From positions 24,524,640-24,588,639 of the forward strand of contig NC_058342.1 of assembly GCF_905475395.1 (NCBI RefSeq): a stretch of 64,000 nt of DNA, written 5' to 3'. Each line of letters begins with the position of its first letter. Position 1 is the stretch's first letter. The translations under genes and the position numbers were made by a program. The DNA comes from Chrysoperla carnea (taxonomy: Eukaryota > Arthropoda > Insecta > Neuroptera > Chrysopidae). Under the pieces are notes generated by a model. It saw only the letters and a list, made by a program, of their open reading frames with translations, had not been told where the DNA came from and ran no database searches. This document shows positions 46,800-57,494 of the stretch, piece by piece.

Positions 46800-47933
46800 A
46801 TACCATGTATATATGTAATATATATCAATGTATACTAAGTTTAGTCTTAAGTTTGTAACGCTTAAAAATATTGATACTATGAACAAAATTTTGGTATAGG
46901 TGTTCATTTTTGGTTGTGTGTCTGTCTGTCGTCTGTCCGTCTGTCATCACGATTACTCAAAAACGAAAAGAGATATCAAGCTCAAATTTTTATAGCGTGC
47001 TTAGGACGTACAATATGCAACAAAGGTCAATTGGGTCTTGTAAACCGTTAGAGACACAACAAAAGAAATGTAAAAAATTTCCTCATAAAAAAAATAAACA
47101 ACTTTTGTTTGAAACATTTTTTCGTAAACATCACTGTTTACCCGTGAGAGCGCAAATTATGCCTAAATTGTATAGTATTGTATTATATGGAAATATCAGT
47201 TATATATGTGTAAATTGTATGTATGTGTTATGTGACAGAGTAATCAACACTGTCTATACATGATATTTCAACAATTAATTCAGTCAATTGTTTGTTTTCA
47301 CTTGTTTTTTTTTTAGATTTTAATACTTTGTATACTATGAAAAATATTCTACATGGTATAAAGAGTCAAATATTCATTTGGAGTTTAACAAGTGAAAACA
47401 ATTGACTGAGTTAATTGTTGAAATACCATGCATAGTCAGTGTTGATATCTTTATCACATTACACATACAAACATGTGACACATACATAACTGATAATCAA
47501 GTATAGTACATATTATAAAATTTCCGCCTAATTGGCGCCCTCACGGGTAAACAGTGAAAAAATGTTTCAAACAAAAGTTATTTAATTTTTGATAAGGAAC
47601 TTTTTTTACATTTAAACTTTTGTTCTATCTCTAACGGTTTACAAGATGGGTCCTACGGACCCAAGACCCAATTGACCTATGATGCTCATTTACGAACTTG
47701 ACCTCACTTTTTACCCCCTGAGTACGCTATAATAATTTCAGCTCGATATCTTTTTTCGTTTTTGAGTTATCGTGTCCACAGACGGACGGACGGACGGATA
47801 ACCGGAAATGGACTAATTAGGTGATTTTATGAACACCTATGACAAAATTTTTTTCCTAGTATCATTATTTTTAAGCGTTACAAACTTTTGACTAAACTTA
47901 ATATACTATGTATATTTCATATATACATGGTAT
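46800..47933. mobile_element. Complete long foldback element (1134 bp)
   Basis: Left arm 46800-47305 and right arm 47388-47933 are inverted copies around a spacer of about 80 bases. The outer ends are ATACCATGTATATATG and its complement. Paired landmarks include GTTTGTAACGCTTAAAAATA, GGTATAGGTGTTCAT, GTCTGTCCGTCTGT/ACGGACGGACGG, TTTACCCGTGAGAGCGC/CGCCCTCACGGGTAAA and CAATTGTTTGTTTTCACTTG. TA flanks are present on both sides. No transposase. Single arms or fragments lie at 28283, 36934, 39824, 53390 and 61621. The frame at 46910-47263 is within the left arm. Confidence 0.8.
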
Positions 47934-48490
47934 AAAAATATTTCTTAAAATTATTTGATTTATTTCCCTTGCGAATAATTCTTGTATTCTGTTATAAAAA
48001 ATTTTGAATGTCTGCCGAATTTTCGAATACATACCCCGAATATCGAATAAAATATTTTCTATAGTCAGTACTATACTCCTGTTCGTTGATTTGGTCACTA
48101 TAGCAACAAGCGCATGTCTTGTACATAGCAAGCTCCCAGAAAATCATATTTATATGTGTTACGCCCTTTAATTGTTGATATTTCCCTTTCTGTCTAATTC
48201 TATGTTTACTTTGTCGAATCATAATGAAAGTGAAAAAAATTTAAATAATTGATTTTATGCTACAATAAATAACGATTCCCTAACTCGTCTGGTTTTATCT
48301 CTGTTCGTGGAAAAATTATTTTCACGAGTAATTTTCTATAAATTAAAATAATTTTTCTACGTAAAAAACTTTTACGTGTTTCCCAAAATATTTGAAATTT
48401 TTAGAAAAAAATCTTATAATAACAAAGTGGAAATTTTTCTTCAATGTGGAAAATCCGTATCCGTAAATTGATTTAATTAATTTCATTTAA

Positions 48491-48614
48491 GGATGTATGA
48501 GCATGGTAACAATAATTGATTTAAAGGTTCGAAATTTTACTCAAAGAATATGTGGTTAAAATTTCAGCTTAGGTATCCATGCAAATTTTTAAGATAAATA
48601 GCATTGAAAATGGT
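48491..48614. mobile_element. Truncated TTAA MITE cut by a SINE head
   Basis: TTAAGGATGTATGAGCATGG begins a copy matching the first ~125 bases of the 49673-50311 element (ACTCAAAGAATATGTGGTTA, AATTTCAGCTTAGGTA). It stops where the SINE head begins near 48615. Confidence 0.7.
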
Positions 48615-48722
48615 CACCCTATTAGCTCAATTGGTTGAGGCGTAACCAATTTCGTCCGGGGTATGCTTAGGGTAGCGGGTGCGATTCCCGCCGTCGCAAC
48701 AAAATTAATTAAATTAATAGTT
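48615..48722 (+). mobile_element. tRNA-derived SINE head, truncated
   Basis: Has the A box TAGCTCAATTGGTTGAGGCG and the B box GGTGCGATTCCC, and matches the 23425-23722 SINE as far as AACAAAATTAATT. The body is missing; two copies of a 24-bp unit (TTCTGTCACATTTCTTGCAA) follow at 48721-48768. Confidence 0.65.
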
Positions 48723-49085
48723 CTGTCACATTTCTTGCAAAAACTTCTGTCACATTTCTTGCAAAACTTATTTTATAAATCATAAATTCGATTTGGAATT
48801 CTGGGGGATAAATGGTAGACTCAAAAATTAAAATTTTCAGTTGATTATAAAGAGAAGTATCAAGCGAAAAGTGAAAACGTGCTCGGAGCAGCCTCAAGAA
48901 GAAAAAAAAAAGCTTTGAAAGACAAAAAACGTTAACTGACAATTTTCCAGATCTCAAGGATTTATTGTGAGTCTGTATCATCCCTACTAACCCTTTCCAA
49001 TTAATCGATTTTCCCATTTTTTCTTTTTTTAGACGAGTTTTGTAAGAAAAGCTACCGTGGAAAAAGTAAATGTACATTTTTTCAC

Positions 49086-49246
49086 AGATTAAGAAGAAGC
49101 TTTACTATTAAATATCAAAGTTTTAGAAATTTTGACCGCTTAGAACGCCGCTTAGAATTTTGAGCTTTGGCATTTATTATCTCGCGTTCTAATAGGTCAA
49201 AATTTCTAAAATTTTCAGATCTAATAGAAAGGTCTATTCTTAATCT
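49086..49246. mobile_element. Small foldback, 161 bp
   Basis: AGATTAAGAAGAAGCTTTAC at the left pairs with the right end (AGGTCTATTCTTAATCT), and GTTTTAGAAATTTTGACC pairs with GGTCAAAATTTCTAAAAT. The arms are about 52 bases. Confidence 0.65.
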
Positions 49247-49672
49247 TGGAAAATAAATTGGTAAAATTCGGTCGAAAAGTAGGTACGGCAGTCACCACGC
49301 AGCTAAAAAATAAAATTTTTTATTATGAATTAGTTATTCTTATGCGAAAAACCTTTTAGCATTGTACTAAAAATATATAACATGTACTAGAATGTTAAAT
49401 TTTCACGGTCACAGTTATTGATTTTTCTATTTTCTTATATCAATGTCAAAATAAACCACTAGGAGCACTGTTTCAAGTACATGGTTACTTGTATAGCGTT
49501 ACGAACAAATATTATTTACTAGTTCCGAAGTACGAATTGTTTTGCAAAATTAATGCTGTTCAGCGCAGTCGGATTTTGTTCCTCTCAAAAATTATCAAAT
49601 ATTTGCAGTATTATTACTAATGTTTTAATTTATTTTTCTGTAAGTTTTAGTTTTAAAAATTTAAACTTTTAA

Positions 49673-50311
49673 GGATGTATGAGCATGACAACAATGTTTG
49701 ATTTAAAGGCTCAAAATATGTTTGTAGGTAGTCTTTTACTCAAAGAATATGTGGTTAAAATTTCAGCTTAGGTAACCGGGCAAATTTTTAAGAAAAAAGT
49801 CATTAAAAATCGATATAAAATACATTGGCTCTTATGGAGGAATCTCAAAAAACGACATATTTTGGAAGTTTTTGATTATTTTCATTTGGAATGAATGAAA
49901 ACAAATTTAAAAAAAACTTTTTAATAGAAAGTAAACATATTAGCAATGAATTAGAAAAGAAAAAAACTAAGTGTCACCGTCCATATAAGGGATGTAAGAG
50001 CAGGGTAGATTAAGGGTTGAAATTATTTTTATCTTATTTTCAACTTTGATGATGAATTTTGTTATAACTTCATGAATGTAGACGAAAAATAAGAATAAAA
50101 TTTTTCGATATGTGTCTTGGTTTTCGAAATATCGAAAGCTAAATGATTAAACAAAATTTTCAATTTTCGATATTTTGAAAATTAAGCCAGATATCGAAAA
50201 ATTTTATTCTTACTTTTCGTCTTATATCGTCAAGTAATAATATAAATTTATCATCAAAATTGAAAATATCTATTTTTAAATTTGTGTCCCCACTACCATG
50301 CTCATACATCC
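49673..50311 (-). mobile_element. TTAA-flanked MITE, copy 2 (639 bp)
   Basis: TTAA sites at 49669-49672 and 50312-50315 flank ends identical to copy 1 (GGATGTATGAGCATG). Internal sequence matches copy 1 closely in reverse, differing by about one base in length, so both are probably recent insertions. Confidence 0.85.
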
Positions 50312-51544
50312 TTAAAGCATAGAAATAAATAAAGTTTAACTTCGATAGAAAATATTAAAATCGGAGCAATTAAAATCGGAGTGCAAGAGCGTCATCAGAG
50401 TTTTTGCGCCATATATGTTATGGCTACCAAGAAATGAGGAATCAACGCGAAATTAAAGCTGTTCTGAGATTTTAGAGATCACTTTGAAGATACCTTTCCG
50501 TTCTCAAATGTCGAACGAGTACGAATAATTAAGGGAGTGTTCCATCTGAGAAAATTTCGAAATCCGTTTCGTCAAAAGTAGTCTACAAAAAATGGTAGGG
50601 GTCCTCAAACGTGCGCCTTAGCAAAACGTTGCGTTAAATAGAGCATGTACGTTGAAAAAAACTTGCGTTAAATGCTTGAAAATCTAAAAGTGTATTTAAG
50701 TTTCCACCAGAGGAAACGATAAAAATTTTTCTGGAGATTTAACTTCGATCTATTCGATTCGAAACTATATCCCAGAATTTTTTATATTCAGCATCGATTT
50801 AAAAATAATTTTAGTTTTTCGATCTCGAAGTTCGATTGACCTTAAATTTTTTTCAATTTTTATGTTTTTTTGGGAACAATATGAGACTTAAAAATAATCG
50901 GAAATTTTTGTTATAATTATGAAATAGTTTGGGGAAAGTTTGTAAACTTCATGACACCAATTCGCTCGAAACTCTTTTATTTCGACTTACAAGCAGTTGT
51001 TCCATCTGAAAAAACACTTCATTCTCTGGACACATCGTATAACCTTAAAAATTCGTAATAACTAAGTCAAAGTTTATGATAGTGTTTGCATAACCTTAAA
51101 GAACTTATAAGTTATCCCGCCAATATTAGCAATTAATAAATAAAATTATAGTATAATTTTAAAAGAAATTGGAGGGAAAATTAAATTAACCCCCCGCGAG
51201 CCTATCTCATACAATTTTAGATGATATAAAAAAATCACAGACTTTAGATATTTGTCTAAATAAAAAATTTGTCTGCAGTAGAGCTCTATTATTGAGGTCA
51301 TATTTCTCCTTCATAAAAAATGATTTTACAAAACCGTAAATAGAATCGATATGAATTTTTCACGAAAGACGTATAAAAGGGTGGTAAATTGATATCTAAA
51401 ATTTAAATTTTTCTTATCATTTTCATTTTTACTCCTTATCAAAGAAAAAAATGCACGTGTTTTACAATTCTAAGTGATTTCATTTTATGTGAATCGCATA
51501 TATAATGTTATAGAAATAAAGTACACTGAAAAAAATTTTTAATA

Positions 51545-52112
51545 TCAAACGATATGAGGTTGTCTCAATCTCATCGTGAGAGCAAATATGGCGAATGATG
51601 GCACAAATGTGATACAACTACCTTGCGGGGTTGAGTGGTGATGTTGACACAAACGCATGAGTTGTTTGTATGAAAGTAATATACTGTCTAACAAATTTCA
51701 AATATTGTTGTTTTGAAATGCAACATAGTTTTTAAACAATCTCTTTTTAGTTGGTTCTACCACTTATAAATATTATAATAAAATAGTAATGTGATTGACA
51801 CAACCGCATGAGAAGGTTTATTTAAAAAAAAAATTAGATTTCTACGAATCGGACTTGAACTAACAACCCATGGATTACTATTGGTTTTACTGTCTTAAGT
51901 CCACCGCTATACCAACCGGGCTATGCATGGTTGTTGTAAACTGTCTTATACAATCTTCATGTAGTTGACACAACCGCACATTTGCTAGATATGACAGGTG
52001 TGTGTTCGTAGTAACCAAATCCTATATTTAAAGCAAACGCAAAGAAATTTTCTTTTAATTCGTCGATTCGCTTTCTTATATATTCCATCTAAGTACAATT
52101 TTATTTTCCACA
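51545..52112 (-). repeat. Large repeat with tRNA-Leu(UAA)-like core, copy C
   Basis: Same block order as copy A. The tRNA-like segment lies at about 51841-51935 on the minus strand, with small changes in its A-box (TAGCCCGGTTGG). It runs directly into copy D, so C and D form a partial tandem pair. Confidence 0.7.
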
Positions 52113-52805
52113 ATATTCATAGAATTAATAATTTAGTTTAGTTTATTTAGGTTCTACCACTTATAAATATTGTAACAAAATAGTAATGTGGTTGACACAA
52201 CCGCATGAGTAAGTTTATTAGGTTTATTTAAAAAAAAATTAGATTTCTACGAATCGGACTTGAACTAACAATCCATGGATTACTATTGATTTTAGTGTCT
52301 TAAGTCCACCACTGTACCAACTAGGCTACCTATGGTTGTTATATATGTGTAAAAATATGTTATATATTATAAAAATGATCAAATTATTTCAAACTCTCTG
52401 TAAATTAGTAACAACAATATTCATGTAGTTGACACAAACCAGACATTGGCTAGACATGACAGGTATGAGCTCGTAGTAAGCAAATCCTATATTTAAAGCA
52501 AACGCAAAGAAATTTTCTTTTAATTCGTTCGCTTTTTTTACACGTTTATATTCCAACTAAGCACAATTTTATTTTCCATTAATAAATACCATGTCTTTAA
52601 ACTAAAATCAATCTCTTTCATAGAAGTAAAACAGTAAAGATTTTGTTTATTTAACTTCAGTGATTTTGTATCAATCAATTCATTTATTAAATTTAATCCC
52701 GTTCTTTTGTAAATAGAAATATTAAGCTTCACTTGTTCCAATCATTAGGAAATTGTTTGAGAGTATTTTTAATTTATTTCAATATGAAACGGTCAACTTC
52801 GGGTT
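52113..52805 (-). repeat. Large repeat with tRNA-Leu(UAA)-like core, copy D
   Basis: Includes TAGTAATGTGGTTGACACAA, the tRNA-like segment at about 52246-52340 (minus strand), ACATTGGCTAGACATGACAG, CCTATATTTAAAGCAAACGC and the outer end near CAATATGAAACGG. It is very similar to copy A. Confidence 0.7.
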
Positions 52806-53389
52806 TTCATTATTTAAAGGTTTTGTTTCTGTGTAGCATCATTATTTTTAGGCGTTACAAATTTGAGACTAAAATTTGTTTACCTTGATATATATTTCAT
52901 TTATATGACAACTCCGCTGATAGTGTATAAGTCTATATTTTTGTGGAAATTTCGTAGAAAAAAAAATTGGATTTATTTATTATAATGTGTAGATAATTAC
53001 ACCGTAATTTCTGATGTATATATTTTGTTTAATATTAAAAACCTAATGATTTTTGGATGACTTAGAGAGAGGCATAGGGGTTCATGGCTGGTCATTGATC
53101 GGTCATTAGAATGTTTCACATACATATATATGTATACTTGGTGAAGTTATTACATAGCAAAATAATGATATTAACCGGACCAGAGTTGGAGTGGTAGATG
53201 TACGCGACGCGATGCTTGTGCATATTTCAAATCATATATTGGTTTGTTAGTGGAGTAGGTAAGAAATGGTATACTATAAAATTATAGTCGAAATACACAT
53301 GTATTCAAAATTATATACCCTACCGTAAGGGAATGTCCGTGTAAACCAGCCATGGGAAAATTGGATTTACAGAAGTTCTTCGAACTCCT

Positions 53390-53870
53390 TCCATTTCCGT
53401 ATGTCTGTCTGTCTGTCATCACGATTACTCAAAAACGACAACAGATATCAAGCTGAAATTTTTATAGTGTGCTTAAGACGTAAAAAGTGAGGCGAGTTCG
53501 TAAATGAGCAACATAGGTCAATTGGGTCTTGGGTCCGTAGGACCCATCTTGTAAACTGTTAGAGATAGAACAAATGTTTAAATGTAAAAAATGTTCCTTA
53601 TAAAAAAAATAAACAACTTTTGTTTGAAACATTTTCTTGTAAACATCACTGTTTACCCACGAGCGAGGGCGCTAATTAGGTGAAAATTTTGTAGTATGTA
53701 TTAATATGGGAATATCAGTTATGTGTGTGTGACTATTTTAGAGTGGAAATCTTTCTTTATTTACGTGACGTCAAAAAACAAACGATTGCGTCATCAAAAC
53801 TGCCTATAAATGGTATTTCGACAATTAACTCAGTCAATTGTTTGTTTTCACTTGTTTTTGTTTTACCTTT
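53390..53870. mobile_element. Foldback family, single left arm
   Basis: From CTGTCTGTCTGTCATCACGA through GTCAATTGGGTCTTGGGTCC, AAACATCACTGTTTACCCAC, ATGGGAATATCAGTTATGTG to CAGTCAATTGTTTGTTTTCA it follows the left arm of 46800-47933 without the outer end. Confidence 0.7.
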
Positions 53871-54105
53871 CTCATTACTATTAGAAAAACTGAGATAGGT
53901 AGAAGAGTCGCATACTTGTCTCGCTTCCTCCTCTATGAGCAATGCAGACTCGGATAAAGAGACAGGCACAAAAGTTTATGAAACACAATAAAGTTATAAC
54001 AATGGTGACTTCGACTTAAAATAACTCACCCATACTTGGTGTAAACCCACTTGTTTTCAAAATGAAATAAGAATGATTATTATGATTATTACCATCATAG
54101 CTTAA

Positions 54106-54411
54106 GGTAGTACTATCGGTAATAGACTTTGCATTCAGAATTTAATGAAACTTGCCATAGTTGTCTATTATTATATAATACTTAACCAGTTAAATTTTTA
54201 CGGGCCTTCAGACAATTCAAAAAAAGATATTTTAACATTGATCTTTATGGGAAATCACAGATTTTATTTTATTTCACAAAATTGGACGTTCAGATTTTCA
54301 GTTCTCTGAAGGCCCATAAAAATATAACTGGTTAATTATGATATAATAATGGACAACTATGCCAAGTTTCATTAAATTCTGAATGCAAAGTCTATTACCG
54401 ATAGTACTACC
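54106..54411. mobile_element. TTAA-flanked short foldback MITE (306 bp)
   Basis: TTAA occurs at 54102-54105 and 54412-54415. The ends GGTAGTACTATCGGTAATAG and CTATTACCGATAGTACTACC are exact complements. The arms continue with few differences through TTTGCATTCAGAATTTAATG for over 80 bases, and with CCAGTTA/TAACTGG and GGGCCTTCAGA/TCTGAAGGCCC further in. Confidence 0.85.
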
Positions 54412-54879
54412 TTAACGTGGCTTTCAAATTGTTAGAGAATAACAGTTTTCCCAATTTTTCAAAATCTCCGCGTGAAAACTCAGCAACTGTAAGATCTGTT
54501 ATTTTACATTCTTCCAAGTATGTAATCTAACGTACCTATATCCCAATTTTCAGTGAATTACTTTTGAGCTTAAAATTTGTATTTCTTGTTTTGTATAAAT
54601 TTTTGTAAAACAATTTTTGTGTATCATATTTTTGTAAATTTGTGTAAAATTTAAAATGACATGATACAAAAATACATAGTGGTCCTTATTTCAAGGTCAC
54701 ACTCAAATTATACTTTCAATGGGTATGGTTCTTTAAAAAGCATATACAATACATATTTATAAAACTATATTATATATTAAATTGACTGGGCAGTATAGTG
54801 GCCACTGGCCTCACAACACAACAGTTCACTGTTGTGGGACACTGGCTAGTAAAGCTATAATAACAACAAGCGGTTTTAG

Positions 54880-55041
54880 TCGCAGAAACAAAACACTAAA
54901 AACGATCAATGTTCGAAAAATTTGAACAGTAAGTCGGATTTGAATGCGGTTTTCGGCATTCGATTCGTTAGAGCGTCAGGAAATTTTGTAACCTAAATTG
55001 ATTAATAAAAAATTAAAAATATGCAATTTGCATAAATAATA
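54880..55041 (-). repeat. Repeat 'CGATATTCGTGTTCAGCGAC' distal part, inverted copy
   Basis: The complement of the distal end of the 37630-38278 repeat: TAGTCGCAGAAACAAAACAC, TGCGGTTTTCGGCATTCGAT, AGCGTCAGGAAATTTTGT. It ends at ATAAATAATATGC where a SINE begins. With the sense copy at 55349-55958 it makes an inverted pair around the SINE. Confidence 0.65.
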
Positions 55042-55348
55042 TGCTGAAATGGCCGAGCGGTCTAAGGCGCTTGTCTTAGAACGTTAGGCTATTTAGACTT
55101 AGGTTGCGGGTTCAAATCCAGGCAGCGGCAATGTGAACAATTTATAATTAATGGGAGTGCAGAATTTATCACATTGTCGTCGCGTGGATAAGAACGAAGT
55201 AACCGACTTCATCCACATCAAAAATGTATTTGTAAATATGTTTGTAATTTAATAAATAAAGATTAACAAATAAAGATGTGGGTGGCCTCTGTAATAAGGC
55301 ATATGTAAAAAAACGGAGGTTAAACCCCATTATTATTATTATTATAAT
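55042..55348 (+). mobile_element. tRNA-Leu-derived SINE, copy 1 (full length)
   Basis: The head GGCCGAGCGGTCTAAGGCGC is the classic leucine tRNA D arm, followed by an anticodon loop CTTAGAA (UAG position), a long variable arm and the B box GGGTTCAAATCC. The body (AATTAATGGGAGTGCAGAAT, AACGAAGTAACCGACT, GTGGGTGGCCTCTGT, ACGGAGGTTAAACC) ends in an (ATT)n tail, as in SINEs mobilised by a partner LINE. Two more copies are nearby. Confidence 0.8.
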
Positions 55349-55958
55349 GATGAAAATGATTCCAAATTTGTCGCTGAACACGCATATTGCATCAAAATTG
55401 GTCTCCGACTTAAACGATATAAACGATATCCCTGGGATAAACGGTATTCTCGTCTCCTGGAGTTTTCAGAAAATTCGTTATATAATCGGCCCAATCTCGT
55501 TACTCGGGTATTTTTGGGGCAACCAAATCTGGGCACACGATTCCTCGGAGATGAATTCTGTCGCGATATTCGTGCTCAGCGAGCTCAAAAACCCCGAGCA
55601 CAAGTTTAAACCGATTATTTAACGAATTTCTTCCAAGAGACAACAGGGATACCGTTTATCCTAGGCACCAGGTACCTCGGATACCAATTCTATCCCGATA
55701 TTCGTGTTCAGCGACTCCAAAACCCTCGAGTAACAAGTTAGAAGAATCATTTTCATCACTATTACCCAAATTGTGAATTTAGTATAAAAGTTAATTGCAA
55801 ATTGCATATTTTTAATGTATTATAAATCAATTTAGGTCACAAAATTTCCTGACGCTCTGACCAATCTAATGCTGAAAACCGCATTCAAATCCGATTTCGT
55901 GTTCAAATTTTTCGAACTTCATCGCTTCGTTTTTGCGACTATTTTTGTAAATCCTCGA
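55349..55958 (+). repeat. Repeat 'CGATATTCGTGTTCAGCGAC', copy 2
   Basis: Carries GTCGCGATATTCGTGCTCAG, CCCGATATTCGTGTTCAGCG, AACAAGTTAGAAGAATCATT, AAATTTCCTGACGCTCTGAC and GCTGAAAACCGCATTCAAAT in the same order as 37630-38278. The frame at 55278-55622 spans the SINE tail and this repeat and is not a gene. Confidence 0.65.
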
Positions 55959-56171
55959 ACTCTGAGACTGAAACATAATTCAAAAGTCTATGTACAATGC
56001 ATAACATGTTAAAAAGATGCTTCTGTCTTCTTATATAGGGGTTATTTAACTTCCATGTTCAGGATATAAAATTGATTTCTTTGTGAAATTGGTCTATATG
56101 AGTTTGTCTATTGGTCTATTTATATAAGTCTGTATGCGAGATATTGACTTTGACTTTGAGATATATACTTT

Positions 56172-56421
56172 CGGCCATTTAGTTGCGGGTTCGAATCCAG
56201 GCAGCGGCAGTGTGAACAATTTATAATTAATGGGAGTGCAGAATTGATCACATTGTCGTCGCTTGGATAAGAACGAAGTAACCGACTCCACCCACATCAA
56301 AATGTAATTGTAAATATGTTTGTAATTAAAATAAATAAAGATTAACAAATAATGATGTGGGTGGCCTCTGTTATAGGCGTATATGTCAGAGAAACGGAGG
56401 TTAAACCTCATTATTATTATG
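56172..56421 (+). mobile_element. tRNA-Leu-derived SINE, copy 2 (5' truncated)
   Basis: Begins just before the B box (GGGTTCGAATCC) and has the full body and the ATTATTATTAT tail. The D-arm part is missing, consistent with incomplete reverse transcription. The 176-codon minus-strand frame at 56094-56624 crosses it and is spurious. Confidence 0.75.
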
Positions 56422-56429
56422 TATACATT

Positions 56430-56785
56430 TGGCCAGTTTTTTTTATTAATATCAAATTCTCTCGCCGATAATTTTTCCAACTTCACAAACAGAACTTCGA
56501 ATGATAGCATAAAAAATAGTTGTCCAATCGACAAATCATCCCGATTTTTGTATTTCTTTTTGGGGTTTAAATTATTCGTTATACTGAGTTTTATCCGAAA
56601 TTCGAAAGAAAAATTAGTTTGCAATTTTTTAAATTTTTACAAAAAATCGAGAAAGGGAATTTTGTTTCAGAATTCGATAAAACTTAGTTTATAAGGTAAA
56701 TTTGACCCGAAAAACACGAAAATCATATTCATTTAACAATTGAGCGGGTTATTTTCGAGATATCAACATAAATTGATCCGATATA
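56430..56785. repeat. Diverged relative of the 306-bp satellite-like unit
   Basis: ACTGAGTTTTATCCGAAATTC, ACTTAGTTTATAAGGTAAAT, TTGACCCGAAAAACACGAAA and GAGCGGGTTATTTTCGAGAT follow the order of the unit at 20043-20960, with heavy divergence. Confidence 0.5.
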
Positions 56786-57494
56786 CAGTCAAACTTGGAT
56801 AAACGAAAGTTCAAGGGAGCACAATCTCATTCTCGCTCATAGAGGTTTCTCACTAACCACTAAGAGTTACGAAGCAATAACAATGACGTTTTTTCATTTG
56901 TTACTGTAGGTAATAATGGGGTTTAACCTCCGTTTCTCTGACATATACTATCTATAACAGAGGCCACCCACATCTTTATTTGTTTATCTTCATTTATTTA
57001 ATTACAAACATATTTACAATTACATTTTGACGTGGGTGGAGTCGGTTACTTCTTTCTTATCCAAGCGACGACAATGTGATCAATTCTGCACTCCCATTAA
57101 TTATAAATTGTTCACACTGCCGCTGCTTGGATTCGAATCCGCAAACTAAGTCTAAATGGACAAACAGTCAAGGCAAACGCCTTAGACTCGCTCGGCCATT
57201 TAGGCTCTGTTACTGTAGGTATGTGTGTATCTTTTATGTATGCATGTATTTTGATTGTAGCTATAGTTCCTCCTAAATAATATAAATAAATAAAGCTCGA
57301 CTGTCACTTATTGAGGTATAGATAAGTAGCAGTCTCTCTTACGGAGGTCCATGAGGGAAAAACGACTCTCTCTTACAGAGGTTTTTGTTTCTCGCTAATA
57401 CGGGTTTTGGGAGCTGAAATGACGGGTCCTGGCTATTACTCTCACTTATAGAGTTTTCTCACTTATCCAGTTCTCACTTACTCAGGTTTGACTG
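56786..57494. mobile_element. Pogo-like MITE interrupted by a SINE
   Basis: The left end CAGTCAAACTTGGATAAACG and the complement of the right end CAGTCAAACCTGAGTAAGTG are flanked by TA on both sides. Inside, TAGAGGTTTCTCAC and AGAGGTTTTTGTTTCTCGCTA repeat in the same style. Without the nested SINE the element is about 400 bp. No transposase. Confidence 0.75.
56913..57207 (-). mobile_element. tRNA-Leu-derived SINE, copy 3, nested
   Basis: On the minus strand it runs from GGCCGAGCGAGTCTAAGGCG to an (ATT)n tail. It is bounded by the exact 14-bp duplication TGTTACTGTAGGTA at 56899-56912 and 57208-57221, a clear target-primed insertion inside the pogo-like MITE. Confidence 0.85.

Noticed and set aside
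46910..47263. 117-codon frame
   Set aside because: Lies entirely inside the left arm of the foldback element; sister arms break the frame.
48709..49077. 122-codon minus-strand frame
   Set aside because: Its end (FARNVTE twice) is a translation of the 24-bp tandem pair and the rest is Phe/Lys-rich chance sequence.
55278..55622. 114-codon plus-strand frame
   Set aside because: Begins in the SINE tail, passes through its (ATT)n tract as an Ile run and continues in a repeat.
56094..56624. 176-codon minus-strand open frame, among the longest in the window
   Set aside because: It runs across a 5'-truncated SINE and a satellite-like relic; the protein is low-complexity with no domain.
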